Of a stretch of DNA of 64,000 nucleotides, positions 34,606-46,964 are shown one piece after another. The stretch is from Liolophura sinensis (taxonomy: Eukaryota; Mollusca; Polyplacophora; Chitonida; Chitonidae), in the NCBI RefSeq assembly GCF_032854445.1, contig NC_088304.1, forward strand, positions 5,952,001-6,016,000, written 5' to 3'. The notes beneath the pieces are model-generated. The model saw only the letters and a list, made by a program, of their open reading frames with translations. It ran no database searches and had not been told where the DNA came from. Both the position numbers and the translations under genes were made by a program. Position 1 is the stretch's first letter, and each line of letters opens with the position of its first letter.

Positions 34606-37582
34606 ATGTTGGACAAGATCACGGATACCTACGAACACTCAAAGACGAAGAACTTCTGTCGATCGGCGTCCCTTCGGATGAAACGGAAGATGAAGGACAT
34701 GAGTCGCGCTCTGACCTTTAAGAAAAGGTCATGGGATTTGTCGCAAAATTCCCATACTTCAAAGGTAAGGTTTACACTCAATCGTCTACAAAACGAAAAC
34801 GCTAAGCATTAAACTAGCTATTTGCTTTCTAGTCCAGGGACACATTTTTATAAATCTGTACGAAATTGGTCAGGAATAGGATTTATGCATTATGCACGCA
34901 GACGCGCAGGCTTTAAAGATAGCCAGATGACCTCCTGGATTTAATGAGAAATATACAGAGAACGAGTGTTTCATTGTCAATATACCAAGAGATAGACTAC
35001 TTAATAACCCCATTAATGGTTTCTCATTAACAATTTATTGATTTATTTTCAGGACAATTCCACCGGTGACGTCCGCAAAAATAAAAGCTGCATGGGCGAA
35101 GGGCAGAGCGACGTCACGTTGACGCTTCTGGCTAGCTTTGACGAAGTCTATCAGAGAGTGATGGAAACCTCACGAGATCTCTCATGTGCTATTGACAAGC
35201 TGGACGAGAACTCCCGCCTCCTTGCTCCATTGATATCGACACCTGAGGAGACAACAGCACATACCAAACCCAAAACCGATCAGGTCAGTTGTCACATTAT
35301 CTTTCTGCTCTTTATGAAAACCCTCTAATGTATCTCGGTAAATTCAGTTGTTTTAAATGCAATGTCTTAAAACCCTGTTGGACTAAGGATTGTACGTGAA
35401 GCTACTTCCGTTCCATCAATAGTTATATTCAAACGTTAATATTACTCATCAGCTACAATTAACTTTTTTTATTAAAGGAAACACCGTTGGATAAAGAAAA
35501 GAGTGTCAAGAAAGATCATTCAGCTTCAGAGGCTGTTGCCTATTTGGATGACATTTTCACACAACTGGACCAGCATGCACTGCGGCAGTCATCACGTGAT
35601 TATACCAACTTGAATGACGTGGTTCAGGACCTTACAGCGATTTGCCAAAACGAAAAGGATCTAGCTAGGTAAGGATATTAAACACAAAAAGAAAAATTCA
35701 CACAATCATCCCTTTCTAACTCGGCAAGTGTATAACACTTTTTTTTTACCCTGTTTCACTATTCCATACACTTTTTATTATGCTCTTCTGAAGGTTTTGA
35801 AAGATCCCTCTGAATCGTGCCGCAATCGTAAAAAGTTATGGGACTATTGCCCTGCTTGAGACATGTGGGAACAAGAATGTTAACACCTCCCAACTCAGCT
35901 GGAAAACAACATCTCAAAACAAATGCTAGATGCTAATTCCTCTTTGCTCTGTCTTCAGGGTCCTGTTCCGCTGGGTTGTAGCTGTGTCAGGGAATATCAC
36001 CTCCTCCGATCTTCTCCAGGTTTACAGGACTGGACACGACTCTTATCATCGTCTCTACCGGGAACTTTGCAGGTAAATAATCCGAAGCCTTTTATGTCTT
36101 AAAGTTAAAATTGCACAGAAATAGGTTTAATAAAAAGACACTCCACTAGTCTACTTTTTCTCGAAGATTGTAGATTTTAGGACTTCCATATTATCTATAG
36201 CTGACTATTTGACTCTCCATACTTTTTGTTTTTACAGAATTGCCGGGCTCAGTTGTCGCATCATCGTGGGTTGGTCGAAAGGCGTCGGATACAAACCAAA
36301 CATGGCACTGACCGACATTTTCCGGAACTGCTGGACGGCTGTTTCCATAGACGGTGCGTGGAGATTTGTCAACTGCGTGTGGGCGGCCCGCCATGTGACG
36401 TCAGATGACGAGAATGACGTCACTGTTGAGCGATATGATGACTTCTACTTTCTGACAGAAGCTGAGGACCACATTTCCCAGCATTATCCCGACGATCCGG
36501 AATGGCAGCTTCTTGACACACCCCTTTCCATGGACGACTTTCTTCATCTTCCTGTACTGAAGTCGGCGTTTTTCCATCACGACCTGTCGTTTCCGACCCC
36601 TGTCTTCAGTCGGATGACGACAGACACGGGGGTGATAGACATTCGCCTGAACACTCCAGAGATTTTCGCTTTTGGATCCGTCCTGGAAACCTGTGAAGCG
36701 GGCCCGATGAATCGAATCGAGAACTGCGTTCTTCAGACGGTCGTGGATAGCAACACAGTGGTCTTCCGTGTGAGTCTGCCTTATCCAGGGCGTTATTACT
36801 TCTCTGTGTATGTGGGAGACTACTGGCAACCGCAGTCCCTGGAGACTGCTTGTTCTGTGCAGCTAGACTTTACGGGAGCGGGTCACCCAACCAATCCCTT
36901 CCCAGTACCACACCCACCTGTTCCCTTCTACGGCCCAACCCCGGTCAGCGGTACGCTGGGAGTGTCGTGTTCAACATCTGACCCTTTGATTGTGGTCGCT
37001 GATGACAGTGACCTTGAATTGACCTTTAACATCCCTGACGACGTCTCCGTTACTCAGACCTTTCAGTATCATCACAGCCAATCAGGAGCTCTGATAGATA
37101 TGGACCGACTGGCCCTTGCAACGTCCAGGACTAACCAGAGACTTCGTTATTCGTTCCGTTGCAGCAACCAGGGTTACTACGTTTTCTCGATGTACGGTAC
37201 GAAGGACGTCACGGTACCACTAGACTGTGTTTACCGATGCCTGATCTTTGCCCAGCACGACTCCCCCAGGGCTTGCCCCTTTCCGGTGCTTCATTCCAAA
37301 TGGACGGACTGTACGCTCCATTCTCCACTGAATGGCGAACTGACCCCAAACAGCGTTCAAACATTCAAACTGGACGTCCCTAAAGCCGAGAGACTTTCCG
37401 TTTCCGTATCTGGTAAGACTTTCTCACTGGGACGGGCGTCTGACGGTTCTTGGGAAGGAGACATTTTCATTGGTGAATCTGGTTCCGTCGTCAAGGTGAT
37501 GGGTGAATTCAGAGACAGTAATGGAGTCTCTACTTCCTGTTTGTTGAATTATATCCTGGAACCAAGGGAGACAACTGTTTGA
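34606..37582 (+). CDS. Transglutaminase-like (KY/hillarin family) protein, predicted catalytically inactive, copy 1
   Basis: Five exons, 34606-34764, 35053-35283, 35478-35668, 35959-36072 and 36238-37582, sum to 2040 nt (679 aa plus stop). Residues 1-193 are charged and unrecognised, with helical stretches. Residues 194-330 follow the KY/hillarin transglutaminase-like core: VLFRWVVAVSGNI, YHRLYRELCR, IAGLSCRIIVGWSKGVGY, WRFVNCVWAARHV, FYFLTEAEDHISQHYP, EWQLL. Residues from about 340 to the end look like two beta-sandwich domains, as in KY relatives. The usual catalytic Cys (in GVCxGY) falls at GHDSY (219-223) with no Cys, the His of NHxW is replaced (N262-C263-W264), and the Asp of VDxTW is N277. 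I therefore infer a structural or binding pseudoenzyme. No signal peptide is seen. KY relatives act at muscle and cytoskeletal sites, but the role here is unknown. Confidence 0.88.
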
Positions 37583-37624
37583 CGCGACAAAACTGACATA
37601 CAAATTGTGCTTCATAGTGTGCTA

Positions 37625-37630
37625 AATAAA
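37625..37630 (+). terminator. Polyadenylation signal AATAAA, copy 1 gene
   Basis: AATAAA lies 43 bp after the stop codon at 37582. The equivalent place in copy 2 (near 44165) reads GTGCTTTAAACTTTAC, so the hexamer is lost there and copy 2 must use another site downstream. Confidence 0.6.
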
Positions 37631-37867
37631 CTTGACAAAGTTCCTCAGTGCTTGTTTCTAATATTTCAGATGTTTTATTGTTTCCTTGAAAATCTATTTA
37701 TCTAAGGTTTCGGATAAAATCAGTGTGGTTTCATACTGATCAGATATATCTGTTGTAATATCAACGTGTGTTATCTTTGTAGACTTCAAAATTATATTTT
37801 ATTAAACAGTTCTACATTTACTCTTATTCAATGTGTCTTGATTTTCGTCTCTCTCTGTAATATCATA

Positions 37868-38025
37868 TTATTGATTTTATTAATTTGATTGGTGTTTTTT
37901 TTACGCCCGTGCTCAGGAATATTTAACCTTCTGCCAGCATTATGAAAGTGAAACCCAAGACCGTCCTCAGGTTGCTGCATACCTTCACACTTACGCCCGG
38001 TGTAGAAGGCGGCATGATTTGGAGA
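37868..38025 (-). repeat. SINE family A copy, inverted and truncated
   Basis: The plus strand reads TTTATTAATTTGATTGGTGT, TTTACGCCCGTGCTCAGGAA, CCAGCATTATGAAAGTGAAA, CCTCAGGTTGCTGCATACCTTC. It has the family A tail and body order without the tRNA-like head. Confidence 0.75.
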
Positions 38026-38776
38026 AGAAAGGGCCAAGTAATAATGTATAGGGATAACCAATCCCCTGATTGGCTGACAGTGAAGATAGCACATATAGCT
38101 GCCATTACGTACAGGCATATACTGTTAAATCGATTCTTTAATCGGTACAATAATTAAAAAAATTATCTTTTCAATCGTTTCCTTTACCAGTTGTTGTGAG
38201 GCCATTCAACACGGAATACAATCTCTGGCTAAAACATGTTAGTTTTGTGTAAATTAATTTTTTTACAAGATATGATGAGAAAGGATTGAAACATTGAGAC
38301 ACCAAAGTGTTTTCCGGAACAAACGCCAAGAGGGATTAGTGTCACGTGATTCAATTTAAGGGGGTTTAAGCGGACAAGTAAATTAACAGCCCAGCAACTC
38401 GGATGTACTTCAAGGCTTGTTGTTTGAGCTATATATCACAATCAGACAACTACGTCTTAAGAGGATTAGTCCAATCAAGCTGTTAATCTGGTCTGGCTAG
38501 GTATCTTCATTTCATCTTAACTCTCATAATTGCTTTTAATCCCTCATAATCCGTATATGACTATAGAGTGACCGATGTCCGCCCAGAACTGGATTAATGT
38601 TTATCCAAAAAAATTCTGGTAAAATGTAATATAAGCTATAATGTTATTTCTTGGATGCGAAAAAATATGGTATAAGATGTCATTCAGATAAAAGTTATTT
38701 TGTATCTAATTTTATGATAGTACTTGAAGAAAAAAAAAAGACTTTTAGATTAAGTTAGTTCAGTTCGCGATCTCTT

Positions 38777-39011
38777 CATGACAAGTGGCCTCTCACCAGT
38801 GCGATCGCTGTGAGTTCAAGCTCAGCTCATGCTGGCTCCCTCTCTGGCCGTATGCAGGAAGGTCTTGCAGCAAACTGCAGATGGTCGTGGGTCCTGTGTC
38901 GTGGCTCTGCACGGTTTCCTCCCACCATAATACTGGCCGTCGTCTTATAAGTGAAATATTCTTTAGTACGGCATCAAACACCAATCAAATCAAACCAAAT
39001 CTCCATGACAA
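38777..39011 (+). repeat. SINE family A copy, 5'-truncated, inside copy 2 upstream region
   Basis: The body runs GGCCTCTCACCAGTGCGATC to CTTTAGTACGGCATCAAACA and the tail is CAATCAAATCAAACC. CATGACAA occurs at 38777-38784 and 39004-39011, extendable with one mismatch, as a probable target-site duplication. It is absent from the matching part of copy 1, so it inserted after the segmental duplication. Confidence 0.85.
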
Positions 39012-39387
39012 TACTGGAATTGGAAAAGACTTCATATTTCTGCGAAAGAGAAAGTTCGTATAAGTGATACGTTCTTCAATAAATAAATAGATTTACAGCT
39101 ATACCAGTCATAAATTTACAGTCATATCAAAGGTCTTAACAATTTCCTCTACAATAACTGATATCCACATTTTTCAAAGGTATCCCACACGGAAATGCAC
39201 ATGATATGGGTAAGTGCTTGGAAGTCACACACTTAGCAGACGACCATTTTATAACATCAGTGTATATACCACCAGAAACCCGCATCAGCCATACATTCAC
39301 TCCGCCATCCACATAAGGCCACATAATCTCGTAATCTAGTACCAATCTATAACATTCATCCAAATTTCTAAGCCAGGCACAATTAAT

Positions 39388-39418
39388 ACTTTAGATTTAA
39401 GTGTATTAAATCTAAAGT
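39388..39418. repeat. Inverted repeat (12-bp arms, 7-nt loop)
   Basis: ACTTTAGATTTA (39388-39399) and TAAATCTAAAGT (39407-39418) are perfect reverse complements around AGTGTAT. It is within the ~790 bp absent from copy 1, so it could belong to an inserted element, but no terminal structure was resolved. Confidence 0.8.
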
Positions 39419-40754
39419 TATATCAAAAAAATGTATAGTTATTCATTGCAGGAGATGCGATAATGCAAACCATGGCTTTGAGATGGAAACTACATCCGGT
39501 AAATTTGTATGTATAGCCAGAAACAATCAAATCAAATGAATCAGACGGAACGCAGGTCATGTTCACCTGTCATGTTTATCACTGTATACATTTAACTGTC
39601 TTTTATTAATAAAGCTATATCCGGCACACTTTACAAATATTCAGTACCAGTTAATTCGTGCATTTTATTCGCTATACATTGCGCTTTTTAGGTGAAAGTT
39701 TCTTGAAAACAGTAGGTATATTTTCAGGTAATATAATAATAGAAATTATTTGTACCAACTTATCTGAGGTTTCCTTGATTTCCAACTGGAAAATAACATA
39801 ACCTGCTCTCTGAAAATATGCTAAAATATAAACTTATTATCCGGAAGCGTCCATCACTATCCAAGATATATACCTGAACTAACAAAGATGTATATTCATG
39901 AACAGACCTGCGGTTGAAGTTTTGTTGCACTTCCTACACATGGTTTTAAAGCTCTTTTGTAAACAACCGGAATTTCTGGTAGGGTGGATAAGAAGATCTA
40001 TCGATCGTAAACTTCAACCACAATTGGCTTACTTCCTGTGTAGACGAAGCGGGCGTCATAGGGCTTTCGCCCCACATGCGCATTACTGCATCATGCGAAA
40101 TCTAAATTGGCTTGAATTTTTCACCCTTGGACTTTTGCTGTGCCCATTGTAAGCAGAGGTAGCGTTTAAAGGGATAATGTACGGTTGAGTGGAAGTCATC
40201 GTAAATTCGACAAGGTTTCTGGCTATCTTGAAAAAGTGATGGTCCATGCCGAATTACGCTGTGGTTTACCAAGGTCCATATCTACTATTGCTAGATGAGC
40301 ACAGCCTTGCAGAAGAGTAACAAATCCAAGTTATAAATTGGTGAAAATGTCAGTATACAAATATGTTAAAATATATGTTAAAATACGGGTTGACAGTGTG
40401 CCTGATAACAGACGTGAACGCTTAAGTTTCTTGCCAAGTTCATTGTGAAATTATGCTTTAACAGTTTGCATACAATGACATCGAATAGAATGTTGACATT
40501 CTTTAATACATAAACTGTTGGATTGGATTGCCGGTCGTCTTTAAATTTGCAATCTGTTTATGTCTGTATAGATTTGTTGACAAAAAAAGTGTCGCGTGCT
40601 TTTGTTTACTGAAAGTGTTGTGCATGGAAACCAAGTTTTTCAGTGAAAAAAAAAACTAAAGAAAATAAAACGGTGTGGTGCGTAAACTTACGGAACACTC
40701 TTTAGACAAATGTGCTTGGACAGGCTTGCAATATTAACTTATCAGTCACAGGTG

Positions 40755-41125
40755 TTAACTGACAGTGACACAAATGTGTTCACGGTATGGGGGAAATCCC
40801 TTTATGATCATTACATATACATGATAAAGTGGACAGAAAGTCCCCCCATTGGTGCCCTGTTAAAGGGTAAGCCCAAACACACACGACAAAGGGAATCAGT
40901 GCTCCACAGGGGATGGGTGGGTTTGACGGAACAGCCCTACCAGTGGAGGGCTTCACCCCACGGGAACGGCCAAGCCAATCAGCATTAGGAATCCGCGTGG
41001 CAGATTTTGGTGTATATAATCTCCCCGTCATAAAACAGGAGTCATAACAACTCAGACATTCGACGAGAGAAGATACACAGTTAACCTGCTAATACATGTA
41101 AACGTGAAAGCTCGAGACCACAGAC
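40755..41125 (+). promoter_or_regulatory. TATA-containing promoter and 5' UTR of transglutaminase-like copy 2
   Basis: GTATATAAT at 41012-41020 sits at the same distance from the ATG as in copy 1. Both conserved blocks of the copy 1 promoter are present (ACTGACAGTGACACAAATG near 40758 and the TATA-to-ATG stretch). The DNA between them is diverged and carries a few indels. Confidence 0.6.
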
Positions 41126-44118
41126 ATGTTGGACAAGATCACGGATACCTACGAACACTCAAAGACGAAGAACTTCTGTCGATCGGCGTCCCTTCGGATG
41201 AAACGGAAGATGAAGGACATGAGTCGCGCTCTGACCTTTAAGAAAAGGTCATGGGATTTGTCGCAAAATTCCCATACTTCAAAGGTAAGGTTTACACTCA
41301 ATCGTCTACAAAACGAAAACGCTAAGCATTAAACTAGCTATTTGCTTTCTAGTCCAGGGACACATTTTTATAAATCTGTACGAAATTGGTCAGGAATAGG
41401 ATTTATGCATTATGCACGCAGACGCGCAGGCTTTAAAGATAGCCAGATGACCTCCTGGTTTTAATGAGAAATATACAGAGAACGAGTGTTTCATTGTCAA
41501 TATACCAAGAGATAGACTACTTAATAACCCCATTAATGGTTTCTCATTAACAATTTATTGATTTATTTTCAGGACAATTCTACCGGTGATGTCAGCAAAA
41601 ATAAAAGCTGCATTGGCGAAGAGCAGAGCGACGTCACGTTGATGCTTCTGGCTAGCTTTGACGAAGTCTATCAGAGAGTGATGGAAACCTCACGAGATCT
41701 CTCATGTGCTATTGACAAGCTGGACGAGAACTCCCGCCTCCTTGCTCCATTGATATCGACACCTGAGGAGACAACAGCACATACCAAACCCAAAACCGAT
41801 CAGGTCAGTTGTCACATTATCTTTCTGCTCTTTATGAAAACCCTCTTACGTATCTCAGTAAATTCAGTTGTTTTAAATGCAATGTCTTAAAACCCTGTTG
41901 GACTAAGGATTGTACGTGAAGCTACTTCCGTTCCATTCATTGTTATATTCAAACGTTAATATTACTCATCAGCTACAATTAACTTTTTTTATTAAAGGAA
42001 ACACCGTTGGAAAAAGAACAGAGTGTCAAGAAAGATCATTCAGCTTCAGAGGCTGTTGCCTATTTGGATGACATTTTCACACAACTGGACCAGCATGCAC
42101 TGCGGCAGTCATCACGTGATTATACCAACTTGAATGACGTGGTTCAGGACCTTACAGCGATTTGCCAAAACGAAAAGGATCTAGCTAGGTAAGGATATTA
42201 AACACAAAAAGAAAAATTCACACAATCATCCCTTTCTAACTCGGCAAGTGTATAACACTTTTTTTTTTTACCCTGTTTCACTATTTCATACACTTTTTAT
42301 TATGCTCTTCTGAAGGTTTTGAAAGATCCCTCTGAATCGTGCCGCAATCGTTAAAAGTTATGGGACTATTGCCCTGCCTGAGACATGCGGGAACCAGAAT
42401 GTTGATCTTGGTATAACATCTCCCATCTCAGCTGAAAAACAATATCTCAAGACAAATGCTAGATGCTAATTCCTCTTTGTTCTGTCTTCAGGGTCCTGTT
42501 CCGCTGGGTTGTAGCTGTGTCAGGGAATATCACCTCCTCCGATCTTCTCCAGGTTTACAGGACTGGACACGACTCTTATCATCGTCTCTACCGGGAACTT
42601 TGCAGGTAAATAATTTGAATTTTATGTCTAAAAGTTAAAATTGCACAAAATTAGGTTTGATAAAAAGACACTCCACTAGTCTACTTTTTCTCGAAGATTG
42701 CAGATTTTAGGAACGCGATATTATCTATAGCTGACTATTTGACTCTCCATACTTTATGTTTTTACAGAATTGCCGGGCTCAGTTGTCGCATCATCGTGGG
42801 TTGGTCGAAAGGTGTCGGATACAAACCAAACATGGCACTGACCGACATTTTCCGGAACTGCTGGACGGCTGTTTCCATAGACGGTACGTGGAGATTTGTC
42901 AACTGCGTGTGGGCGGCCCGCCATGTGACGTCAGATGACGAGAATGACGTCACTGTTGAGCGATATGATGACTTCTACTTTCTGACAGAAGCTGAGGACC
43001 ACATTTCCCAGCATTATCCCGACGATCCGGAATGGCAGCTTCTTGACACACCCCTTTCCATGGACGACTTTCTTCATCTTCCTGTACTGAAGTCGGCGTT
43101 TTTCCACCACGACCTGTCGTTTCCGACCCCTGTCTTTTCTCGGATGACGACAGACACGGGGGTGGTAGAGATTCGCCTGAACACTCCAGAGATTTTCGCT
43201 TTTGGATCCGTCCTGGAAACCTGTGAAGCGGGCCCGATGAATCGAATCGAGAACTGCGTTCTTCAGACGGTCGTGGATAGCAACACAGTCGTCTTCCGTG
43301 TGAGTCTGCCTTATCCAGGGCGTTATTACTTCTCTGTGTATGTGGGAGACTACTGGCAACCGCGGTCCCTGGAGACTGCTTGCTCTGTGCAGCTAGACTT
43401 TACGGGAGGGGGTCACCCAAACAATCCCTTCCCAGTACCACACCCACCTGTTCCCTTCTACGGCCCAACCCCGGTCAGCGGTACGCTGGGAGTGTCGTGT
43501 TCAACATCTGACCCTTTGATTGTGCTCGCTGATGACAGTGACCTTGAAGTGACCTTTAACATCCCTGACGACGTCTTCGTTACTCAGACCTTTCAGTATC
43601 ATCACAGCCAATCAGGAGCTCTGATAGATGTGGACCGACTGGCCCTTGCGACGTCCAGGACCAACAAGAGACTTCGTTATTCGTTCCGTTGCCGCAACCA
43701 GGGTTACTACGTTTTCTCGTTGTACGGTACAAAAGATGTCACGGTACCGCTAGACTGTGTTTACCGATGTCTGATCTTTGCCCAGCACGACTCCCCCAGG
43801 GCTTGCCCCTTTCCGGTGCCTCATTCCAAATGGACGGACTGTACGCTCCATTCTCCACTGAATGGCGAACTGACCCCAAACAGCGTTCAAACATTCAAAC
43901 TGGACGTCCCTAAAGCCGCGAGACTTTCCGTTTCCGTATCTGGCAAGACTTTCCCACTAAGCCAGATGGCTGACGGTTCGTGGCAAAGAGACATTTTCAT
44001 TGGTGTATCTGGCTCCGTCGTCAAGGTGATAGATGAATTCAGAGACAGTAATGGCGTCGCTTATACTTCATGCCTGCTGAGCTTTGACGTTCTGGAGGAA
44101 AGGGAGACAACTGTTTGA
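41126..44118 (+). CDS. Transglutaminase-like (KY/hillarin family) protein, predicted catalytically inactive, copy 2
   Basis: Five exons, 41126-41284, 41573-41803, 41998-42188, 42492-42605 and 42768-44118, total 2046 nt (681 aa plus stop). Exon 1 is identical to copy 1. Exons 2-5 differ at scattered positions (for example VRKNKSCMGEG versus VSKNKSCIGEE, and GAWRF versus GTWRF). Divergence is concentrated in the last 55 residues, where copy 2 has SFDVLEERETTV against NYILEPRETTV. The same three catalytic replacements are present (GHDSY 219-223, N262-C263-W264, N277), so the loss predates the duplication. The open frame and all splice sites are intact, which argues that both copies are functional genes rather than one being a pseudogene. 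Confidence 0.88.
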
Positions 44119-45361
44119 AGCGACAAAACTGACAAAGAACATACAAATTGTGCTTCATAGTGTGCTTTAAACTTTACAAAGTGCTTGTTTTTAATCTTTC
44201 AGATATTCTATTATTTTCTCCTATACAAAGATCTTTTTTTGTGAAAAAAAAAATGCAATGTGATTTCCTATGCTGTTCAGATATTTATATGTTTATCGTA
44301 TCACTGTTTGCTATATCTTTGTAGAGTGTGTTTTATTAAAAGCTTCTATATACATTCTTTCTCATTGCATGTGTTTTTGGCTGATGCTTTTACATGGATT
44401 GCTTTCTTCCGCTGCAGGGATGTTTCTGCATATATGTAGAGCTTGTGAAATTCACCTTGTCTAATAAGAAGGACTACAGGCTATATGGCTTGCAGTCTAA
44501 AAGATTACATCATTTCGAGAACATCCAAAGCAGCCATGATAGTGCATATAGGCAAATTGGAAATCTGATAGTTAATTTTTTGTTTTATTCTGATTGATCA
44601 TATAAATGCTTATGTCGAGCCACTAAAGCGGCCTGTATATTACCATGGTTTTAGCAGAATTTGGTAAAAAGAAAGTGGAGTTATGTGGTGATATATGTGA
44701 GATTTGTTAAACGTCTCTGGGCTAGAACTGATCTTATAAATGCTTATATGCCGAAGCCCTTAAAGCAGCAGCTATATCAGCATCTCTTAAGCAGAATTAG
44801 ATAGAAAGAACATTTAGTGGTATGATTACCTAAGTTAAATTGTTGTGATATATATCACACGTCAGTCAATCTGGTGTGCTGTTATCACATTTTATAAACC
44901 TGGTTTACATAGCTTTACAGTTAATCTTATAAGATGTCCCGGTAGATCTTAGTTAATCCCACCCTCCTGTATGTGTATTTGCGCTCATGCAAGATTTCAA
45001 GTCAACTTTAGGACGAATAATCAGACAGATGTTACGTCTAAGTGCGTTTGTACTAGCTCATGATTTGGACGACCTGTGATTTAGTGTGCTAAAATGTATT
45101 AGAGTTATTAATAAGAAGTCAGTTGTATCGTAATTAACAAGATATGCAGTTACGCTGACACCGTACACAACTGCATGCTATGTCAGCCTGGGGATGGTTA
45201 CACGGCCACCCAAATCATAGTCCACATCATCGGTATGTTCTTTCAAAGAACAAACACGCCAAAGGAAAAGAAAAAAGAAGAGAGTAGGGATATCTGTGAT
45301 AAAATCTGAAATACGCCTTACAGTGATAACGACCAAAACACTATTATCGATGATTTTTCAA

Positions 45362-45561
45362 ATATTACGTTACATTAATTTATTTATTTATTTGATTGGC
45401 GTTTTACGCTGTACTCTAGAATATTTCACTTATACGACGACGGCCAGCAATGTGGTGTGAGGAAACTGGGCAGAGCCTGGGGGAATCCCGCGACCATCTG
45501 GAGGTTGCTGGTAGACCTTCTCACGTACGGCTGGAGAGGAAGCCAACATGGATATTACGTT
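45362..45561 (-). repeat. SINE family A, inverted, 5'-truncated, with target-site duplication
   Basis: The 10-bp direct repeat ATATTACGTT flanks the insert (45362-45371 and 45552-45561). Inside, the plus strand reads TTTATTTATTTATTTGATTG, GGCGTTTTACGCTGTACTCT, TATACGACGACGGCCAGCAA and GGAGGTTGCTGGTAGACCTT. The head is missing, as expected for incomplete reverse transcription. Confidence 0.9.
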
Positions 45562-46964
45562 TTAAATCTTTATTAACCCTGTAAAATTCCTTACATTCTT
45601 ATGAACAACTGGCTGTTTTTGGGTGTCGAGACATGCTTATTTTTTAAGTTCGTAAAGAACTTGGTACGGTAAGTTGGAGAATCGGTCCCAGAGAGAACAA
45701 TAACCGTCCAAAAATGCACTCTCGATCAAATTCACCAGTTTTTCGTTCAAACGAGGCAATGGCCTTTTTGAGTTACAGTATGGAGATCAAAGTTAACCAG
45801 AAAAATATCTTTATCTTTGTAGTTCTACGTGCTTTCAAAGTTTCCTTTTGGTTAACGTTTGTCTTCATATGTAAAGCATGAACTTTACAATGCGATGCGT
45901 TTTTTCATATTTTAGCAAAGGTTAAAGTCTGTATTTCTGCCTTAGTCTATCAGGCATCCTCCTCAGTACAGTGCACTAACAGATGTCTGTCACTCACAGC
46001 TATTGTCACTTTCGCTTCTCGGGATCCAGTTTCTTCCCCCGCCTTACCATACCAGGTCCTCTAATAACCTCAATTAAACTTTGTAAAAGCAATTTTATAA
46101 AGTCAAACAAAAATGAATTTATATATAAGAGAGCGCATGATCAGAGCAACAATATGCACGCTCCTAGGACGCCTTCAGTTAATGTCAACTTAGACCTATA
46201 TTTTATAGACGATTAATTATAGTCTTTTGGATAATTAGTATTAAATGCTACGTGTGTACTTCCTGACTGACAACAGTTTTTCCATGGTGACATATCTCTT
46301 CCTTTATTTCAAAATTTATCCATCACACGTTTCACAACACTGAATTCACTCGACACCAGAGAAAATAGCCCAGCCACGCACTCGATAGAGAATCGAACTC
46401 ACGACTGGTCCCAATTCAATTTAGTATTAAGTCATATAGTTTATATATTTCCTGACGATGAAAAAAAATCATATATTCATGTGTAATAACTGTCAAAAAG
46501 TAATTTTCACACCATATTTTTTATTATGAAAGGCATGGTTTTCGATTTCTGAAAATATCTGAAAATAATGTAGTCCAAATAAGACTACTAGAAGATTTCC
46601 CAGACAAGAAAGCTGTATTTGGCCACGGAGACACGAGGCTTGTTTTTATTTTATTGTTTTCGATTTTATTTATTTATTTTTAAAAATTATTTTATACATG
46701 TTTTTAAGAAATTTTAAGAAACTTTAAGAAAAGCTTACCATATTCAGTTTGGGAATATCGTGTTATTTATATCTGATATCCTCTGGTTCTGTTATAAGCA
46801 TACGATTTCCACACCTCAATTCCCCCAACCACGCCTCAGTGTTGTGGGAGTCAACATAGTTAAACTTCTGTAAAACATATTCCGTGAAATCAAGTGTATA
46901 AACCCACTATCAGAGGTGTAAGAAGGCGAGTAAGTAACAAAGCATCTATTAGTATGTATACCGA

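Larger units (their letters stand above)
32435..37640. repeat. Segmental duplication, copy 1
   Basis: Matches 38300-44165. It contains the intergenic block at 32435-32935, about 1.5 kb of diverged upstream DNA, the promoter, and the whole transglutaminase-like gene. Examples of upstream matches are GGAACGCAGGTCACGTTTAC and AGATGAGCAGTGCCTTG. Identity is only moderate upstream but very high from about 34480 through the gene. Confidence 0.9.
37583..41010. other. Intergenic region between the two transglutaminase-like paralogues
   Basis: Holds the 3' UTR of copy 1, SINE A copies at 37870 (minus) and 38777 (plus), the third copy of the intergenic block (38300), a hairpin at 39388, and diverged upstream DNA homologous to 32435-34480. 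Compared with copy 1, about 790 bp (roughly 38745-39535) is extra and includes the SINE and hairpin. No coding exon was recognised. Confidence 0.6.
38300..44165. repeat. Segmental duplication, copy 2
   Basis: Partner of 32435-37640. The offset is 6520 bp in the promoter and first four exons and 6530 bp in the fifth, because of small indels. Upstream, the offset drops toward 5865 bp because copy 2 carries an extra ~790 bp containing a SINE. Coding exons are nearly identical to copy 1. Confidence 0.9.

Noticed and set aside
36401-36829. 142-codon minus-strand frame, also at 42931-43359
   Set aside because: Antisense shadow of the transglutaminase-like exon 5; present in both paralogues only because the sense exon is conserved.
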